This document shows positions 55,182 to 64,000 of a stretch of DNA of 64,000 bases, in pieces. How positions within the stretch are numbered: the first letter of the stretch is position 1; each line of letters starts with the position of its first letter. The DNA is taken from contig JAUHWL010000002.1 of assembly GCA_030424545.1 (NCBI GenBank), forward strand, positions 124,001-188,000. Direction: 5' to 3'. Position numbers and translations under genes: made by a program. The notes beneath the pieces were generated by a model, which saw only the letters and a list, made by a program, of their open reading frames with translations, was not told the DNA's origin and searched no databases. This DNA is from Bacteroidia bacterium (GTDB taxonomy: Bacteria > Bacteroidota > Bacteroidia > Flavobacteriales > Schleiferiaceae).

Positions 55182-57821
55182 ATGGCCGAAGCTCCCGGAA
55201 AGTACACTCCTACAACAATAGAAGAAAAATGGTATGCCCATTGGATGGAGAACAAATACTTCCGTTCTGTACCCGATGATAGAGAAAGTTACACCATTGT
55301 AATTCCTCCGCCAAACGTTACCGGAGTGTTGCACATGGGGCACATGCTTAACAATACCATACAAGATGTGCTTATTAGAAGAGCGCGCCTTCAAGGTAAA
55401 AACGCGTGCTGGGTGGCAGGTACAGACCATGCAAGTATTGCCACAGAAGCAAAAGTTGTGGCCAAACTAAAGTCAGAAGGTATAGATAAAAACGACCTTA
55501 CACGCGATGAATTTTTAGCCCATGCCTGGGAATGGACACACAAACACGGAGGTATCATCTTAGAACAACTAAAAAAACTTGGTGCTAGCTGCGATTGGGA
55601 CAGAACGGCATTTACAATGGATGAAATTCGGTATGAAAGTGTGATTAAGGTGTTTGTTGATTTGTACAACAAAGGAAAAATTTATCGTGGCAACCGCATG
55701 GTAAATTGGGATCCAGAAGCACGTACCACTGTTAGCGATGAAGAGGTAATTCACATAGATATAAACGCAAAACTGTACTACGTAAAATATCAAGTTGAAG
55801 ATAGCGAAGAGTTTATAACCATTGCCACCACACGGCCAGAAACTATTTTAGGCGATGTGGCTATTTGTGTTAACCCAGATGATGAGCGATTTGCCCATCT
55901 AAAAGGTAAAAACGCCGTAGTACCGATTTGCAACAGATGCATACCCATAATAGAAGATGGCTATGTAGATAAAGAATTTGGTACGGGTGCTCTAAAAATA
56001 ACACCAGCGCATGATGTAAATGACAAAGAAATTGGTGAAAGGCACGATTTAAAAATCATAGATATTTTAAATGAAGATGGTACGCTAAACAGCCAAGGTT
56101 TACATTATCAAGGCGAAGATAGATTTGAGGTACGCAAGAAAATAGTTGTTGAACTAGAAGAAAAAGGACATTTAGTTAAGGTTGAAGATTATCAAACCTC
56201 GGTAGGGACAAGCGAAAGAACAGGAGCAGTAATTGAACCCAGATTAAGCCTACAATGGTTTATGAGCATGAAAGAAATTTCGGCTCCTGCCTTAGAAAAT
56301 GTACTAAATGAAAATATCAAATTTTTCCCTAAAAAGTTTGTAAACACGTACAAATATTGGATGGAAAATGTGCGCGATTGGAATATATCTCGCCAATTGC
56401 ATTGGGGGCATCAAATACCCGTTTGGTATTATGGCGATGGTGCATCTGATTTTGTAGTTGCCCACAATGCCGAAGAAGCATTAGAGAAAGCAAAAATAGA
56501 ATCGAACGACCATGCATTAACCGCAGCCAATTTAAAACAAGACCCTGATGTGTTAGACACATGGTTTAGTAGCTGGTTGTGGCCATTGGCTGTTTTTGAT
56601 GGAATTAGAAACCCAGAAAACAACCCAGAACTTGATTATTATTATCCTACCAAAGTTTTGGTTACAGCTCCAGAAATACTGTTTTTCTGGGTAGCTAGAA
56701 TGATTATTGCGGGTTACGAATACAAAGATGAAAAGCCATTTGATGCCGTTTATTTAACCGGAATTGTGCGCGATAAACAAGGCCGAAAAATGAGCAAAAG
56801 TTTGGGCAATAGTCCAGACCCAATAAAGCTTATTAACCAATATGGTGCCGATGGTGTACGTGTGGGTATGTTGCTGAGCTCGCCTGCTGGAAACGACCTT
56901 TTGTTTGACGAAGATTTATGCAAACAAGGAAGCTTTTTTGCCAATAAAATTTGGAACGCCATGCGCCTAGTAAAAGGGTGGGAAGTAGACCAAAAAGCAT
57001 CGCAACCCGATTATGCCAAACAAGCCGTATTATGGTTCGAAAATAAATTAAACGTGGCCGTTGCAGAGCTTGATGATAGCTTTGAAAAATACAGAATGAG
57101 CGAGGCATTAATGACGGTTTACAGATTGATTTGGGATGATTTCTGTAGCTGGTACTTAGAAATGGTAAAACCTGCATTTGGCCAGAAAATAGACCCCAAA
57201 ACGCAAGAACAAACCATTGCCATTTTTGAGGAATTATTAAAACTTGTTCATCCGTTTATGCCGTTTATTTCGGAAGAAATTTGGCATTTAATCCGCGAAC
57301 GCGATGTTAAAGAAACCATCATGTTTGAAACGTGGCCCAAAGCCGGAGATGTTGATGAAGACGTACTAGAATCTTTTAAATATTTAGAAACGGCCGTTAC
57401 CGGAATTAGAACAATTCGGAAAGAAAAAAACATTTCGTTTAAAGACCAAGTAGAATTGTTTATTAACCCCGGTCCAAATCACCGTACGGATGTAGACTCG
57501 TTAATAATTAAGCTTGGAAACATTAGTAAATTAACCGTTGTAGATGCAGAGGTTGCCGATGCATTTTCGTTTGCCATTGGCTCAACAGTTGGGTTTATTC
57601 CTTCGGCTGGTTTAATAAATGTAGAAGAAGAAATTGCAAAACTGACCAAAGATTTAGATTACCAAAAAGGGTTTTTAAGTAGCGTAATGAAAAAGCTAGG
57701 TAACGAGCGTTTTGTGAGCAGTGCACCTCCAGCTGTGGTTGAGGCCGAAAACAAAAAACGCACAGATGCCGAAGCAAAAATTGCAAGCATAACCGAGCAA
57801 CTTTCAGCTTTAAAGAAATAA
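55182..57821 (+). CDS. valS: Valyl-tRNA synthetase
   Basis: 879 residues, normal length. It charges tRNA-Val in the cytoplasm. The class I signatures are HMGHM in [14 protein letters not shown] and KMSKS in [14 protein letters not shown]. The editing domain lies between them ([13 protein letters not shown] and THD-like [11 protein letters not shown]). WDFCSWYLE-type anticodon domain ([13 protein letters not shown]) and a C-terminal coiled-coil arm ([12 protein letters not shown]) complete it. Single gene, with a strong terminator after it. Confidence 0.98.
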   Translation: MAEAPGKYTPTTIEEKWYAHWMENKYFRSVPDDRESYTIVIPPPNVTGVLHMGHMLNNTIQDVLIRRARLQGKNACWVAGTDHASIATEAKVVAKLKSEGIDKNDLTRDEFLAHAWEWTHKHGGIILEQLKKLGASCDWDRTAFTMDEIRYESVIKVFVDLYNKGKIYRGNRMVNWDPEARTTVSDEEVIHIDINAKLYYVKYQVEDSEEFITIATTRPETILGDVAICVNPDDERFAHLKGKNAVVPICNRCIPIIEDGYVDKEFGTGALKITPAHDVNDKEIGERHDLKIIDILNEDGTLNSQGLHYQGEDRFEVRKKIVVELEEKGHLVKVEDYQTSVGTSERTGAVIEPRLSLQWFMSMKEISAPALENVLNENIKFFPKKFVNTYKYWMENVRDWNISRQLHWGHQIPVWYYGDGASDFVVAHNAEEALEKAKIESNDHALTAANLKQDPDVLDTWFSSWLWPLAVFDGIRNPENNPELDYYYPTKVLVTAPEILFFWVARMIIAGYEYKDEKPFDAVYLTGIVRDKQGRKMSKSLGNSPDPIKLINQYGADGVRVGMLLSSPAGNDLLFDEDLCKQGSFFANKIWNAMRLVKGWEVDQKASQPDYAKQAVLWFENKLNVAVAELDDSFEKYRMSEALMTVYRLIWDDFCSWYLEMVKPAFGQKIDPKTQEQTIAIFEELLKLVHPFMPFISEEIWHLIRERDVKETIMFETWPKAGDVDEDVLESFKYLETAVTGIRTIRKEKNISFKDQVELFINPGPNHRTDVDSLIIKLGNISKLTVVDAEVADAFSFAIGSTVGFIPSAGLINVEEEIAKLTKDLDYQKGFLSSVMKKLGNERFVSSAPPAVVEAENKKRTDAEAKIASITEQLSALKK

Positions 57822-57835
57822 GTTTTACAGCGCAT

Positions 57836-57876
57836 AAAAAAAGCGGCTTTGGGTTTAATCCTGAAGCCGCTTTTTT
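57836..57876. terminator. Bidirectional terminator after valS
   Basis: Stem AAAAAAAGCGGCTT / AAGCCGCTTTTTT, longer with an interrupted inner stem. It lies between convergent valS and the hotdog-like gene. Confidence 0.85.
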
Positions 57877-57917
57877 GTTGTGAAGTTTTGTTAACTGTGT
57901 TCGTATAGAATCTTGCT

Positions 57918-58307
57918 TTACGCGGCTTCAGAATCATAAATGGCCTGAAAAGTGTATTTGGCTTTGCAAATACGGTTGGTAGTTTTGTTCTTTTTTATTT
58001 TCCGAACAAATACTTTTAGCTCAACTTTTCTTTTATCAACCTCGTAAAATTTTGCTTCAAGCTCTATGGTATCTCCACAGTGCGCATCGGCAAACATTTT
58101 TAAATCTACTTGTGTAAGGTCTTTTTTATACTGCGGTGCAATTTTCTCTAAGCAACTTGCAGGACCTTTCTGAAATTCTTCTATGTATTGTAAAATAACA
58201 AACAACTTTAATTTTCCGGTTTCATCACAATCTTGCTCTTCAATTTTGTGACTTTCGGTGTATTTGTTTTTGATGCAAGTTTTTAACTCTGTCAATAAGT
58301 TTTTCAT
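57918..58307 (-). CDS. Possible hotdog-fold (thioesterase-like) protein
   Basis: 129 residues, no signal peptide. The C-terminal half (CGDTIELEAKFYEVDKRKVELKVFVRK followed by ICKAKYTFQAIY) has the strand pattern of hotdog-fold acyl-CoA thioesterases: GD-hydrophobic strand, then a long strand ending in A-x-Y-x-F. The N-terminal helix KMFADAHCGD segment fits the central helix-to-strand turn. The match is by pattern only, and the catalytic residue is not evident. It is a lone gene between two terminators. Confidence 0.55.
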   Translation of the reverse strand: MKNLLTELKTCIKNKYTESHKIEEQDCDETGKLKLFVILQYIEEFQKGPASCLEKIAPQYKKDLTQVDLKMFADAHCGDTIELEAKFYEVDKRKVELKVFVRKIKKNKTTNRICKAKYTFQAIYDSEAA

Positions 58308-58323
58308 GTTTTTAGGGTATAAA

Positions 58324-58355
58324 AAAAGGTGCCAATTTGTTAAAAGGCACCTTTT
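58324..58355 (-). terminator. Terminator downstream of the O-antigen-ligase family gene
   Basis: Stem AAAAGGTGCC / GGCACCTTTT with a 12-base loop and T-run on the minus strand, about 180 bases past the stop at 58534. It isolates that transcript from the hotdog-like gene. Confidence 0.75.
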
Positions 58356-58533
58356 ACGTTTTTTATATTTTTTATGTTCAGTAAAAAATGTGCTCCTTTT
58401 TTATCGCAATATGATTGGTATTCATCCACATAAAAGAGAATGAATTATTATAACGTATATTAATTACAAGATTGTTCATCATACTCCAAATTTAACAATA
58501 CATTTAGAATAAAGAAGACTATTAAGTTTGGTT

Positions 58534-60480
58534 TTATTTAACGGCTCTAGCATTGGTTTTCCATGCAATGTAATTGATCCATATTTGTTCATTATTTCCA
58601 GTATGCTGGCGTGCCATTGCTTGTAGTTTTTTAAACCTAGTTTGGTCAGGCATTTTTGCCAAGCGGTTTAATACTTCAATGGCAATTTGTTTATGCTTTG
58701 GATAGGTGATATCATACGAAACCGCATTCACACTTTTAATTGCTTCGATTGTATTTTTTTGATAGAGATAGATTTCAGCTTTGTTTAAGTTGGCTCTGTA
58801 AAACCTAGGCGAAATGGCCAATGATTTGTTGTAAACCTCAATCGCCTCATCAAATCTTTTTTGATATTTTAAAACATCGCCCAAGGCTAAAAGCGTATTG
58901 ATGCTGTATGGTGTAATGAGAAGCCCATCTCTATATTCTTGTTCAGACTTTTTTAAATTTTGTTGTGCTGCATAACCCATCCCTGTAAAATATTGCATGG
59001 GCGAATTGTAAATGTCAATTTCAAAAAATGTGTTCTTCGCAGCTTCACCGTATTTTAACATGCCTGGAGGGTTTTTAGTGGCATATGCATTCACCGCAAG
59101 TTTTGCGTTTTTTTCGCCTTTCATACGGCCATTGCCTATAATGAGTACAATAACAGAAAGAGCTAAAACAGAACCAGCTACCGCCTTGCCTGACATTGTA
59201 AATAAGGGGCGTTTTAAAATGTTTTCTTCTTCGCCCAAGCGAAGGGCCTCCGCAGCAAATAGCACCAAAAGCCCAACAGCAATTGGCCTTTCTAGCGGAA
59301 ATTCTCCTAATCCATAACCAGCAAAAGCCACCAAAGCAAAAATGGCCGCCATGGCGTAATTTCTTTTTTCGCCATCTACATGGTTTAACAGTTTTACGCA
59401 GATAAATAATAAAAACAACTGAAAGGCAGCAATGGCAATCCACGCTGGAACGCCCATTTCGGCCAAAATCCAAAGCATATCATTGTGCGGTCGAGAGATG
59501 TTTGTTTCGCCTTCCATTACACTTTTGTTGGTTCCAGCAAGACCGTACTTAGGAAAGTTGGTTTTCCAATTACCGGCACCTACGCCCAAAACAGGATTTT
59601 CTTTCGCCATTTCTATGCTAGAATTCCAGTATTTAATACGCAAATCGATGTTTGCTTTGTTTAATATTTTTTCTTGGTTGTTGCCAACAAGAAAGACCAA
59701 CGAAAGAATGGCAATAAAAATTCCTGTGCCAATGCCAACCCATTTTAATTGGCCAGCGGCTTTTTGTTTGCTTAATAATTGTAGCAATACGGTGGCCGAA
59801 ATACCCGCAAAAAAACCTACCCAAACACCGCGAGTTCTTAGTAGGGCAATTTCGATAAGCACTAAACAAAGTGTGGCAATAGCAATGTTTCTCCAGGGTT
59901 TATTTAGCCTTGTGCCCAAATACAAAAAAGGTATGCACAACAGCAGCGCAGACGCGGCAAAGTTTTTATGAACAAACATTCCTGTAACCTTATAGATATT
60001 AGTAACATATTCGCCATCTGCCAACGTGCTAAGTAAATCGCCAAGTACAGATATAGCCGCAATTGCACTAAAAATAACAACGGCTTTAATAATAGACTCA
60101 AACTTTAAAAGATTATTGCGAAGTAGCTGAAAAGTAAACAACAGATAACCGAGCATTAATGTGTTTCGGGCAAAAGTTATCCAAAATTCTGATTTTGAGT
60201 ATGCATTGCTGTAGCCGGCAAAATGCCAGAGAACAAAAAATGAAATGGCCGCTAGAGTAATTCTAAACGGCAAGGGCTTTGTTTTTTTAGTGAATAAAAA
60301 AGCGCCACCAATACCTAAGGAAATGGCAAGGAGCATTACACGTGGGAATAACCCAGCATCTTGAACCTTATCTTGATAAAGTAAAAAAACAATGGGCATA
60401 AGTGCCCAAGTTATAATGTATAGATAATTAAAAAATGGTGTTTCTATTTTGGTTTGCGTTGCCTTTGCCATTTTATGCAT
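58534..60480 (-). CDS. O-antigen ligase (Wzy_C) family protein with C-terminal TPR
   Basis: 648 residues. About twelve membrane helices; the large periplasmic loop contains NPVLGVGAGNWKTNFPKYG and ISRPHNDMLWILAEMGVPA, the H-N-x-x-L motif and preceding Arg of the WaaL/Wzy family. After residue 470 a soluble domain with TPR units (YRDGLLITPYSINTLLALGDVL, FDEAIEVYNKSLAI) follows. It would join polysaccharide or oligosaccharide to a lipid or other acceptor in the periplasm. No glycan cluster is nearby, so the acceptor is unknown. A CGAATGTA near 60499 is a one-mismatch -7 box. Confidence 0.85.
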   Translation of the reverse strand: MHKMAKATQTKIETPFFNYLYIITWALMPIVFLLYQDKVQDAGLFPRVMLLAISLGIGGAFLFTKKTKPLPFRITLAAISFFVLWHFAGYSNAYSKSEFWITFARNTLMLGYLLFTFQLLRNNLLKFESIIKAVVIFSAIAAISVLGDLLSTLADGEYVTNIYKVTGMFVHKNFAASALLLCIPFLYLGTRLNKPWRNIAIATLCLVLIEIALLRTRGVWVGFFAGISATVLLQLLSKQKAAGQLKWVGIGTGIFIAILSLVFLVGNNQEKILNKANIDLRIKYWNSSIEMAKENPVLGVGAGNWKTNFPKYGLAGTNKSVMEGETNISRPHNDMLWILAEMGVPAWIAIAAFQLFLLFICVKLLNHVDGEKRNYAMAAIFALVAFAGYGLGEFPLERPIAVGLLVLFAAEALRLGEEENILKRPLFTMSGKAVAGSVLALSVIVLIIGNGRMKGEKNAKLAVNAYATKNPPGMLKYGEAAKNTFFEIDIYNSPMQYFTGMGYAAQQNLKKSEQEYRDGLLITPYSINTLLALGDVLKYQKRFDEAIEVYNKSLAISPRFYRANLNKAEIYLYQKNTIEAIKSVNAVSYDITYPKHKQIAIEVLNRLAKMPDQTRFKKLQAMARQHTGNNEQIWINYIAWKTNARAVK

Positions 60481-60536
60481 TCATTTTCATGATTTGTGCG
60501 AATGTAGGAAATAGGATTGCTATGCAAATACAAGTT

Positions 60537-60760
60537 TTTTAATAGGAAATCACATAAAATAGAATTTGTATAAACTGGAATTTTTTACGTAGGAATAATC
60601 TTGCGTAAAGTATAAATTATGTATTATTGAATTCCTTAAAATGGATTACGCACTTTACTCAAAATTGACTTATTCAATTTTGTTGAAAGAGTAGAAACTA
60701 GTAAAACTATTTAATCAAAAAAAAACGCATTATCATGAAATCAAAACAAATGATTCCCAA
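60537..60760 (+). repeat. Leader/promoter duplication, copy 1
   Basis: About 225 bases, closely similar to 63766-64000. Shared blocks include TTTTAATAGGAAATC, TGTATAAACT, AGGAATAATCTTGCGTA, ACTCAAAATTGA and the first codons of the following gene. A conserved hairpin, CAAAATTGA / TCAATTTTG, lies at 60660-60682 about 50 bases before the start codon. TAATCTTG is a one-mismatch -7 box. Confidence 0.85.
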
Positions 60761-61133
60761 ACTTTTAGTGGGACTCTTTTTAACAACTATTTTGTTTAGC
60801 TCCTTTACTTGGGGTTTAGAAAACAAGGAAGAATGGACCTTTCTTAAAGAAGAAGCAAATGTAAAAGCATTTGTTAAAACGGACGATTGTAATGGAAGTT
60901 CTGTTTTTATTTTCAAATTTGAGAATGTATCAAAAGAAAATTTAGACGTAGAAGTTTCTATGGAGTTAACTGATGACCCATCAATAATCCCAATTAAAAA
61001 CTCAATTTCTATAAAGTCAAAAGAAACGGTTAAAGGAAATTGTGAGTTGCTTTGGAAGCTAGCCCTACCAAATGAAATGGAATCTAGTAAAGATTTAAAA
61101 GAAAGAATACGAATTCAAATTAATCAAAAATAA
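60735..61133 (+). CDS. Small secreted protein, first gene of duplicated locus
   Basis: 132 residues. N-terminal signal sequence MKSKQMIPKLLVGLFLTTIL, ending around FSSFTWG. The mature part looks like one beta-sandwich (SSVFIFKFENVSKENLDVEVSME, IPIKNSISIKSKETVKGN), possibly a bacterial Ig-like domain, with two Cys. Not recognised. It is followed after 13 bases by the T9SS-exported protein and probably cotranscribed with it. The start of a paralog occurs at 63967. Confidence 0.7.
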   Translation: MKSKQMIPKLLVGLFLTTILFSSFTWGLENKEEWTFLKEEANVKAFVKTDDCNGSSVFIFKFENVSKENLDVEVSMELTDDPSIIPIKNSISIKSKETVKGNCELLWKLALPNEMESSKDLKERIRIQINQK

Positions 61134-61146
61134 AAATCAAAAAAAA

Positions 61147-63699
61147 ATGAAAAAGCTATTATTATTACTCACAGTATGTATATTCAGTTTTGGGTTGGTT
61201 GCTCAGGACAGTAAAGGAAATGATTTCTGGCTTAGTTTTCAGCAAAACCTTGGTACAACCGTTCAGTCGCTAATGTTAACCAGCGATGTGAACACTTCTG
61301 GAACAATAGATATTCCAGGCCTTTCTTGGTCTCAAAATTTTACGATTACGGCAGGAACAATTACAACAGTCGTAGTACCGGCAACAGTGCAAATGTCATC
61401 AAGTGATGTGGTTACCTCGCAAGGAATACATGTTACATCATTAGATGAAATTACGGTGTACGGGTTAAATACGCGTGCTACAACAACGGATGCATTTTTA
61501 GGTTTTCCGGTTGATGCTCTTGGCTCCGAGTATATTGTACTAGCATACAAAAATGTAAATATTGTAAATGCCGTACAATTCGGAATTGTTGCAGCAGAAT
61601 CTGGAACTACAACGGTAACAATCACACCATCAGTAAACACAGGTGCAAGACCTGCTGGTGTTCCTTATAATATTGTTTTGACTCAAGGTCAAACATATTT
61701 ATTAAGAAACACAGTTAATGGAGGCGATTTAACAGGAACGACAATTTCATCAACTAAAAATATTGCGGTATTTGGTGGGCATCAATGTGCTAATATTCCT
61801 AATGGTGCTACTTATGCTTGTGACCATCTTGTTGAGCAATTGCCACCTAATTCAACTTGGGGAACAGAATTTGTAACGGTACCTTTAAAAGGAAGAATTG
61901 GCGGAGATACATACAGAGTTTTGGCTCAGTCTCCTAGTACCGTTGTAAAAGTTGATGGAATTACTGTTGCTACTTTAAACACAGGTGAGCATTATGAAGC
62001 GCTTTTGTCTGGTTATAATAAAATTACCGGAAGCAAACCTATTTTAGTGGGACAATTTTCAAACGGAACTACATTTGATAACGTAACTTCTGATCCATTC
62101 TTTTTATTAGTACCGCCAACAGATCAGTTTTTGGCCAGTTACGTTGTGAATACAGGTACTCCAAATATTCCTATTAATTATATCAATATAGTTTCTCCAA
62201 ACGCGGGAACAGGATCTGTGCTAGTTGACGGACTTCCTGTTGCGCCAGGTTTGTGGACTCCAATTCCTGGAACAACTTTTTCTGGAGCTCAGGTTACAGT
62301 ATCTGCTGGTCAGCATAGCGTTGCCAGTTCATTGCCTTTAGGCGTTTTTGTTTATGGATTTGGTAATGCAGATTCCTACGGCTATTTAGGCGGCCAGTCA
62401 TTCTCGCCAGTAGCAACGGTAGATTCATTAAAATTAGATTTGGTACAAGTAGCCACTTACCAAGCACAAGAAAAATGCTTGCAAGCAAAAGTGTTAGATC
62501 AGAATAATGATCCAGTAGTGGGAGTAAAAGTAGATTTCGACATATTTGGAGGAAACACAACAAATGGATTTGGATTTACAGACGCAAGTGGTGTAATTGT
62601 ATTTTGCTACAATGTATGCGAAGCAGGAACAGACACGATAGTTGCCTCCATAGCGGCCCTTACAGATACCGCTACTGTAGTAGTGTTGCCAACAACGCTA
62701 TCAACAATACCCACTAACGCAAATGTAAACCAAGGAGCACAACACTGTGTAACAGCAACAGTAAAAGACGGTTCTAATATAGCCGTACCAGCCGCTGTTG
62801 TTAGCTTTACAGTAATTGGGGCAAACAGTGCTAACGGTACAGTAAATACAGATGCAGCAGGTAATTCTATATTCTGCTACACAGCAACCAATGCCGGAAA
62901 AGATACCATTATTGTGTCTGCAGGTTGTTTAGATGGTAACGTAGATACAGTTTATGCAATGGTATCAGCCGGAGGCAATCAGTGTAATTTTAGCACAACC
63001 ATTACGCCTTACGGAGTAGCTGCAGCTTACGCCAATGCGGGAGCCAACGATGCAAGCGCATACTATTGGGGCTTATCATTCTTTAAATCATTCCACGTAG
63101 CAGTATCAGGTGGAGTTGCACCCTACTCATACTTGTGGAGTTCAACAGACGGAACAGTGAAATCAAAAACCAAATCAAAAGGACGTTTAGGTTACCCAAC
63201 CCAAAGCTGCTGGATGATTGTAGAAATAACGGATGCCAATGGAGATGTGTGTAAAGATTCAGTATGGGTTCCATTTATAGACATTACATGTAACCAGCCA
63301 TTTTTATGGTACTATGAGTTGTGTAACAATGTAACCAACACAACGGTATGTGTAGCCGGAACACGCAACATGAGAGATTCTATAAACACAGGGAATTACA
63401 CATTTGGTCCATGCGCTGTGCCAAAAGCCGGTGAAAACTTTAATGCCGCGAGTTTCCAAGTATATCCAAATCCTACAGATAAATATGTAACACTTTCTTA
63501 TGCAAACACCCAAGCCCAAGAATCTACCTTACAAATAGTAGATGTAAACGGAAGAGTTGTCTTGCAGAAAAAAGTACAAATGGGAGAGGGCCAATTCAAT
63601 CAAAAAATTGATGTGAGTGGATTGATCTCAGGAATATACTACATACAACTACAGACAAACAGCGAGATAAAAGTTGAGAAAATTCAGATTATGCATTAA
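61147..63699 (+). CDS. T9SS-exported protein: IgGFc-binding-like N-domain, Ig repeats, type A sorting domain
   Basis: 850 residues. The signal peptide ends GLVAQ. The first ~410 residues begin DSKGNDFWLSFQQN and have features of the IgGFc-binding N-terminal family (GNDFW; SEYIVLAYKN; NIAVFGGHQCANIP; DHLVEQLPPNSTWGTEFV). Two bacterial Ig-like (Big) repeats follow at about 430-620. A Cys-rich segment precedes the type A C-terminal sorting domain (FQVYPNPTDKYVTLSY; GIYYIQLQT; KIQIMH). It is carried by the type IX system and anchored at the cell surface. Probably an adhesin-like protein. Confidence 0.88.
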   Translation: MKKLLLLLTVCIFSFGLVAQDSKGNDFWLSFQQNLGTTVQSLMLTSDVNTSGTIDIPGLSWSQNFTITAGTITTVVVPATVQMSSSDVVTSQGIHVTSLDEITVYGLNTRATTTDAFLGFPVDALGSEYIVLAYKNVNIVNAVQFGIVAAESGTTTVTITPSVNTGARPAGVPYNIVLTQGQTYLLRNTVNGGDLTGTTISSTKNIAVFGGHQCANIPNGATYACDHLVEQLPPNSTWGTEFVTVPLKGRIGGDTYRVLAQSPSTVVKVDGITVATLNTGEHYEALLSGYNKITGSKPILVGQFSNGTTFDNVTSDPFFLLVPPTDQFLASYVVNTGTPNIPINYINIVSPNAGTGSVLVDGLPVAPGLWTPIPGTTFSGAQVTVSAGQHSVASSLPLGVFVYGFGNADSYGYLGGQSFSPVATVDSLKLDLVQVATYQAQEKCLQAKVLDQNNDPVVGVKVDFDIFGGNTTNGFGFTDASGVIVFCYNVCEAGTDTIVASIAALTDTATVVVLPTTLSTIPTNANVNQGAQHCVTATVKDGSNIAVPAAVVSFTVIGANSANGTVNTDAAGNSIFCYTATNAGKDTIIVSAGCLDGNVDTVYAMVSAGGNQCNFSTTITPYGVAAAYANAGANDASAYYWGLSFFKSFHVAVSGGVAPYSYLWSSTDGTVKSKTKSKGRLGYPTQSCWMIVEITDANGDVCKDSVWVPFIDITCNQPFLWYYELCNNVTNTTVCVAGTRNMRDSINTGNYTFGPCAVPKAGENFNAASFQVYPNPTDKYVTLSYANTQAQESTLQIVDVNGRVVLQKKVQMGEGQFNQKIDVSGLISGIYYIQLQTNSEIKVEKIQIMH

Positions 63700-63721
63700 T
63701 CAGAATAAATAAACAAACGTG

Positions 63722-63752
63722 AAAGCCGCCCCAATTTTGGGCGGCTTTTTTT
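63722..63752 (+). terminator. Terminator after the T9SS-exported protein
   Basis: Stem AAAGCCGCCC / GGGCGGCTTT with a 7-base loop and T-run, 23 bases past the stop. Confidence 0.9.
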
Positions 63753-63765
63753 GTGAACGTTTACA

Positions 63766-64000
63766 TTTTAATAGGAAATCTCATTAAATAGATTTTGTAT
63801 AAACTACAATATTTAATTGTAGGAATAATCTTGCGTATAAAAAAAATGTGTAATATTGGATTCCTTTAAAAAGGACTACGCACATTACTCAAAATTGATT
63901 AATTCAGTTTTGTTGAAGGAATAAAAGTTCGTGAAAATTTAATCAAACAAAAAAAAATGTATTACCATGAAACTAAACAGGTGGGTTCCGAAGCTATTCT
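63766..64000 (+). repeat. Leader/promoter duplication, copy 2 (reaches window edge)
   Basis: Second copy of the 60537-60760 sequence. The hairpin appears again at 63890-63912 as CAAAATTGA / TCAGTTTTG, with a G-U wobble in place of one A-U pair. Its local palindrome CTACAAT / ATTGTAG is not present in copy 1. Confidence 0.85.
63967..64000 (+). CDS. Start of paralog of the small secreted protein (truncated by window)
   Basis: Eleven complete codons, MKLNRWVPKLF, match the start of the protein at 60735 (MKSKQMIPKLL). The upstream 200 bases are also duplicated. Whether the whole locus, with a second T9SS protein, is repeated to the right cannot be seen here. Confidence 0.7.
   Translation, partial: MKLNRWVPKLF

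Overview
The window is a low-GC stretch of a Bacteroidota chromosome, most likely Flavobacteriia-like. Evidence: a type IX secretion (T9SS) plug protein and a T9SS C-terminal sorting domain, a complete Na+-translocating NADH:quinone reductase operon, DUF3667/DUF1573/MarC proteins, several outer-membrane beta-barrels, and repeated matches to the phylum's TAnnTTTG -7 promoter box. I saw no rRNA, tRNA, CRISPR array, transposase or prophage gene. Almost all of it is protein coding, with many rho-independent hairpins between transcription units.

Layout. 1-4.9 kb: gpmI (cut by the left edge), marC, an outer-membrane protein whose 5' end runs through a repeat element, elbB, and two related small peptides with a double-glycine leader. 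4.9-17.9 kb: a three-gene surface operon (2119-aa exported protein, fibronectin-III protein, beta-barrel) beside a divergent TPR histidine kinase and OmpR-type response regulator. 17.9-23.8 kb: peptidase E, a GT39-like membrane glycosyltransferase, an MscS channel and a pirin. 23.8-27.9 kb: a leftward operon of a lipoxygenase, a catalase-related protein of the coral allene-oxide-synthase type, and a methyltransferase. 28.0-33.2 kb: a divergent 1715-aa protein joining a Ser/Thr kinase, ATPase, TPR-like region, GAF domain and adenylate cyclase. 33.2-38.7 kb: a decayed beta-barrel pseudogene, an EF-G paralog without the catalytic His, a Cys-rich conserved protein and a small membrane protein. 38.7-44.2 kb: pepT, a VOC protein, and a T9SS plug - DUF3667 - apaG - S1/P1 nuclease operon. 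44.3-52.0 kb: nqrABCDEF, apbE and, nearby, a small membrane protein resembling the Na+-NQR maturation factor NqrM. 52.1-60.5 kb: murB, an aminotransferase, a DUF1573 protein, valS, a hotdog-like protein and an O-antigen-ligase family protein. 60.5-64 kb: a small secreted protein and a T9SS-exported adhesin-like protein, followed by the start of a second copy of that locus.

How genes work together. NqrA-F form a respiratory sodium pump. ApbE attaches FMN to NqrB and NqrC, and the NqrM-like protein could help install the metal centre. The lipoxygenase would make fatty-acid hydroperoxides that the neighbouring catalase-related protein is placed to receive. In reef corals the same two enzymes are fused in one polypeptide. 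Here the catalase-related partner has Glu where the haem-ligating Tyr should be, so its chemistry is an open question. This operon is the strongest candidate for an undescribed system in the window.
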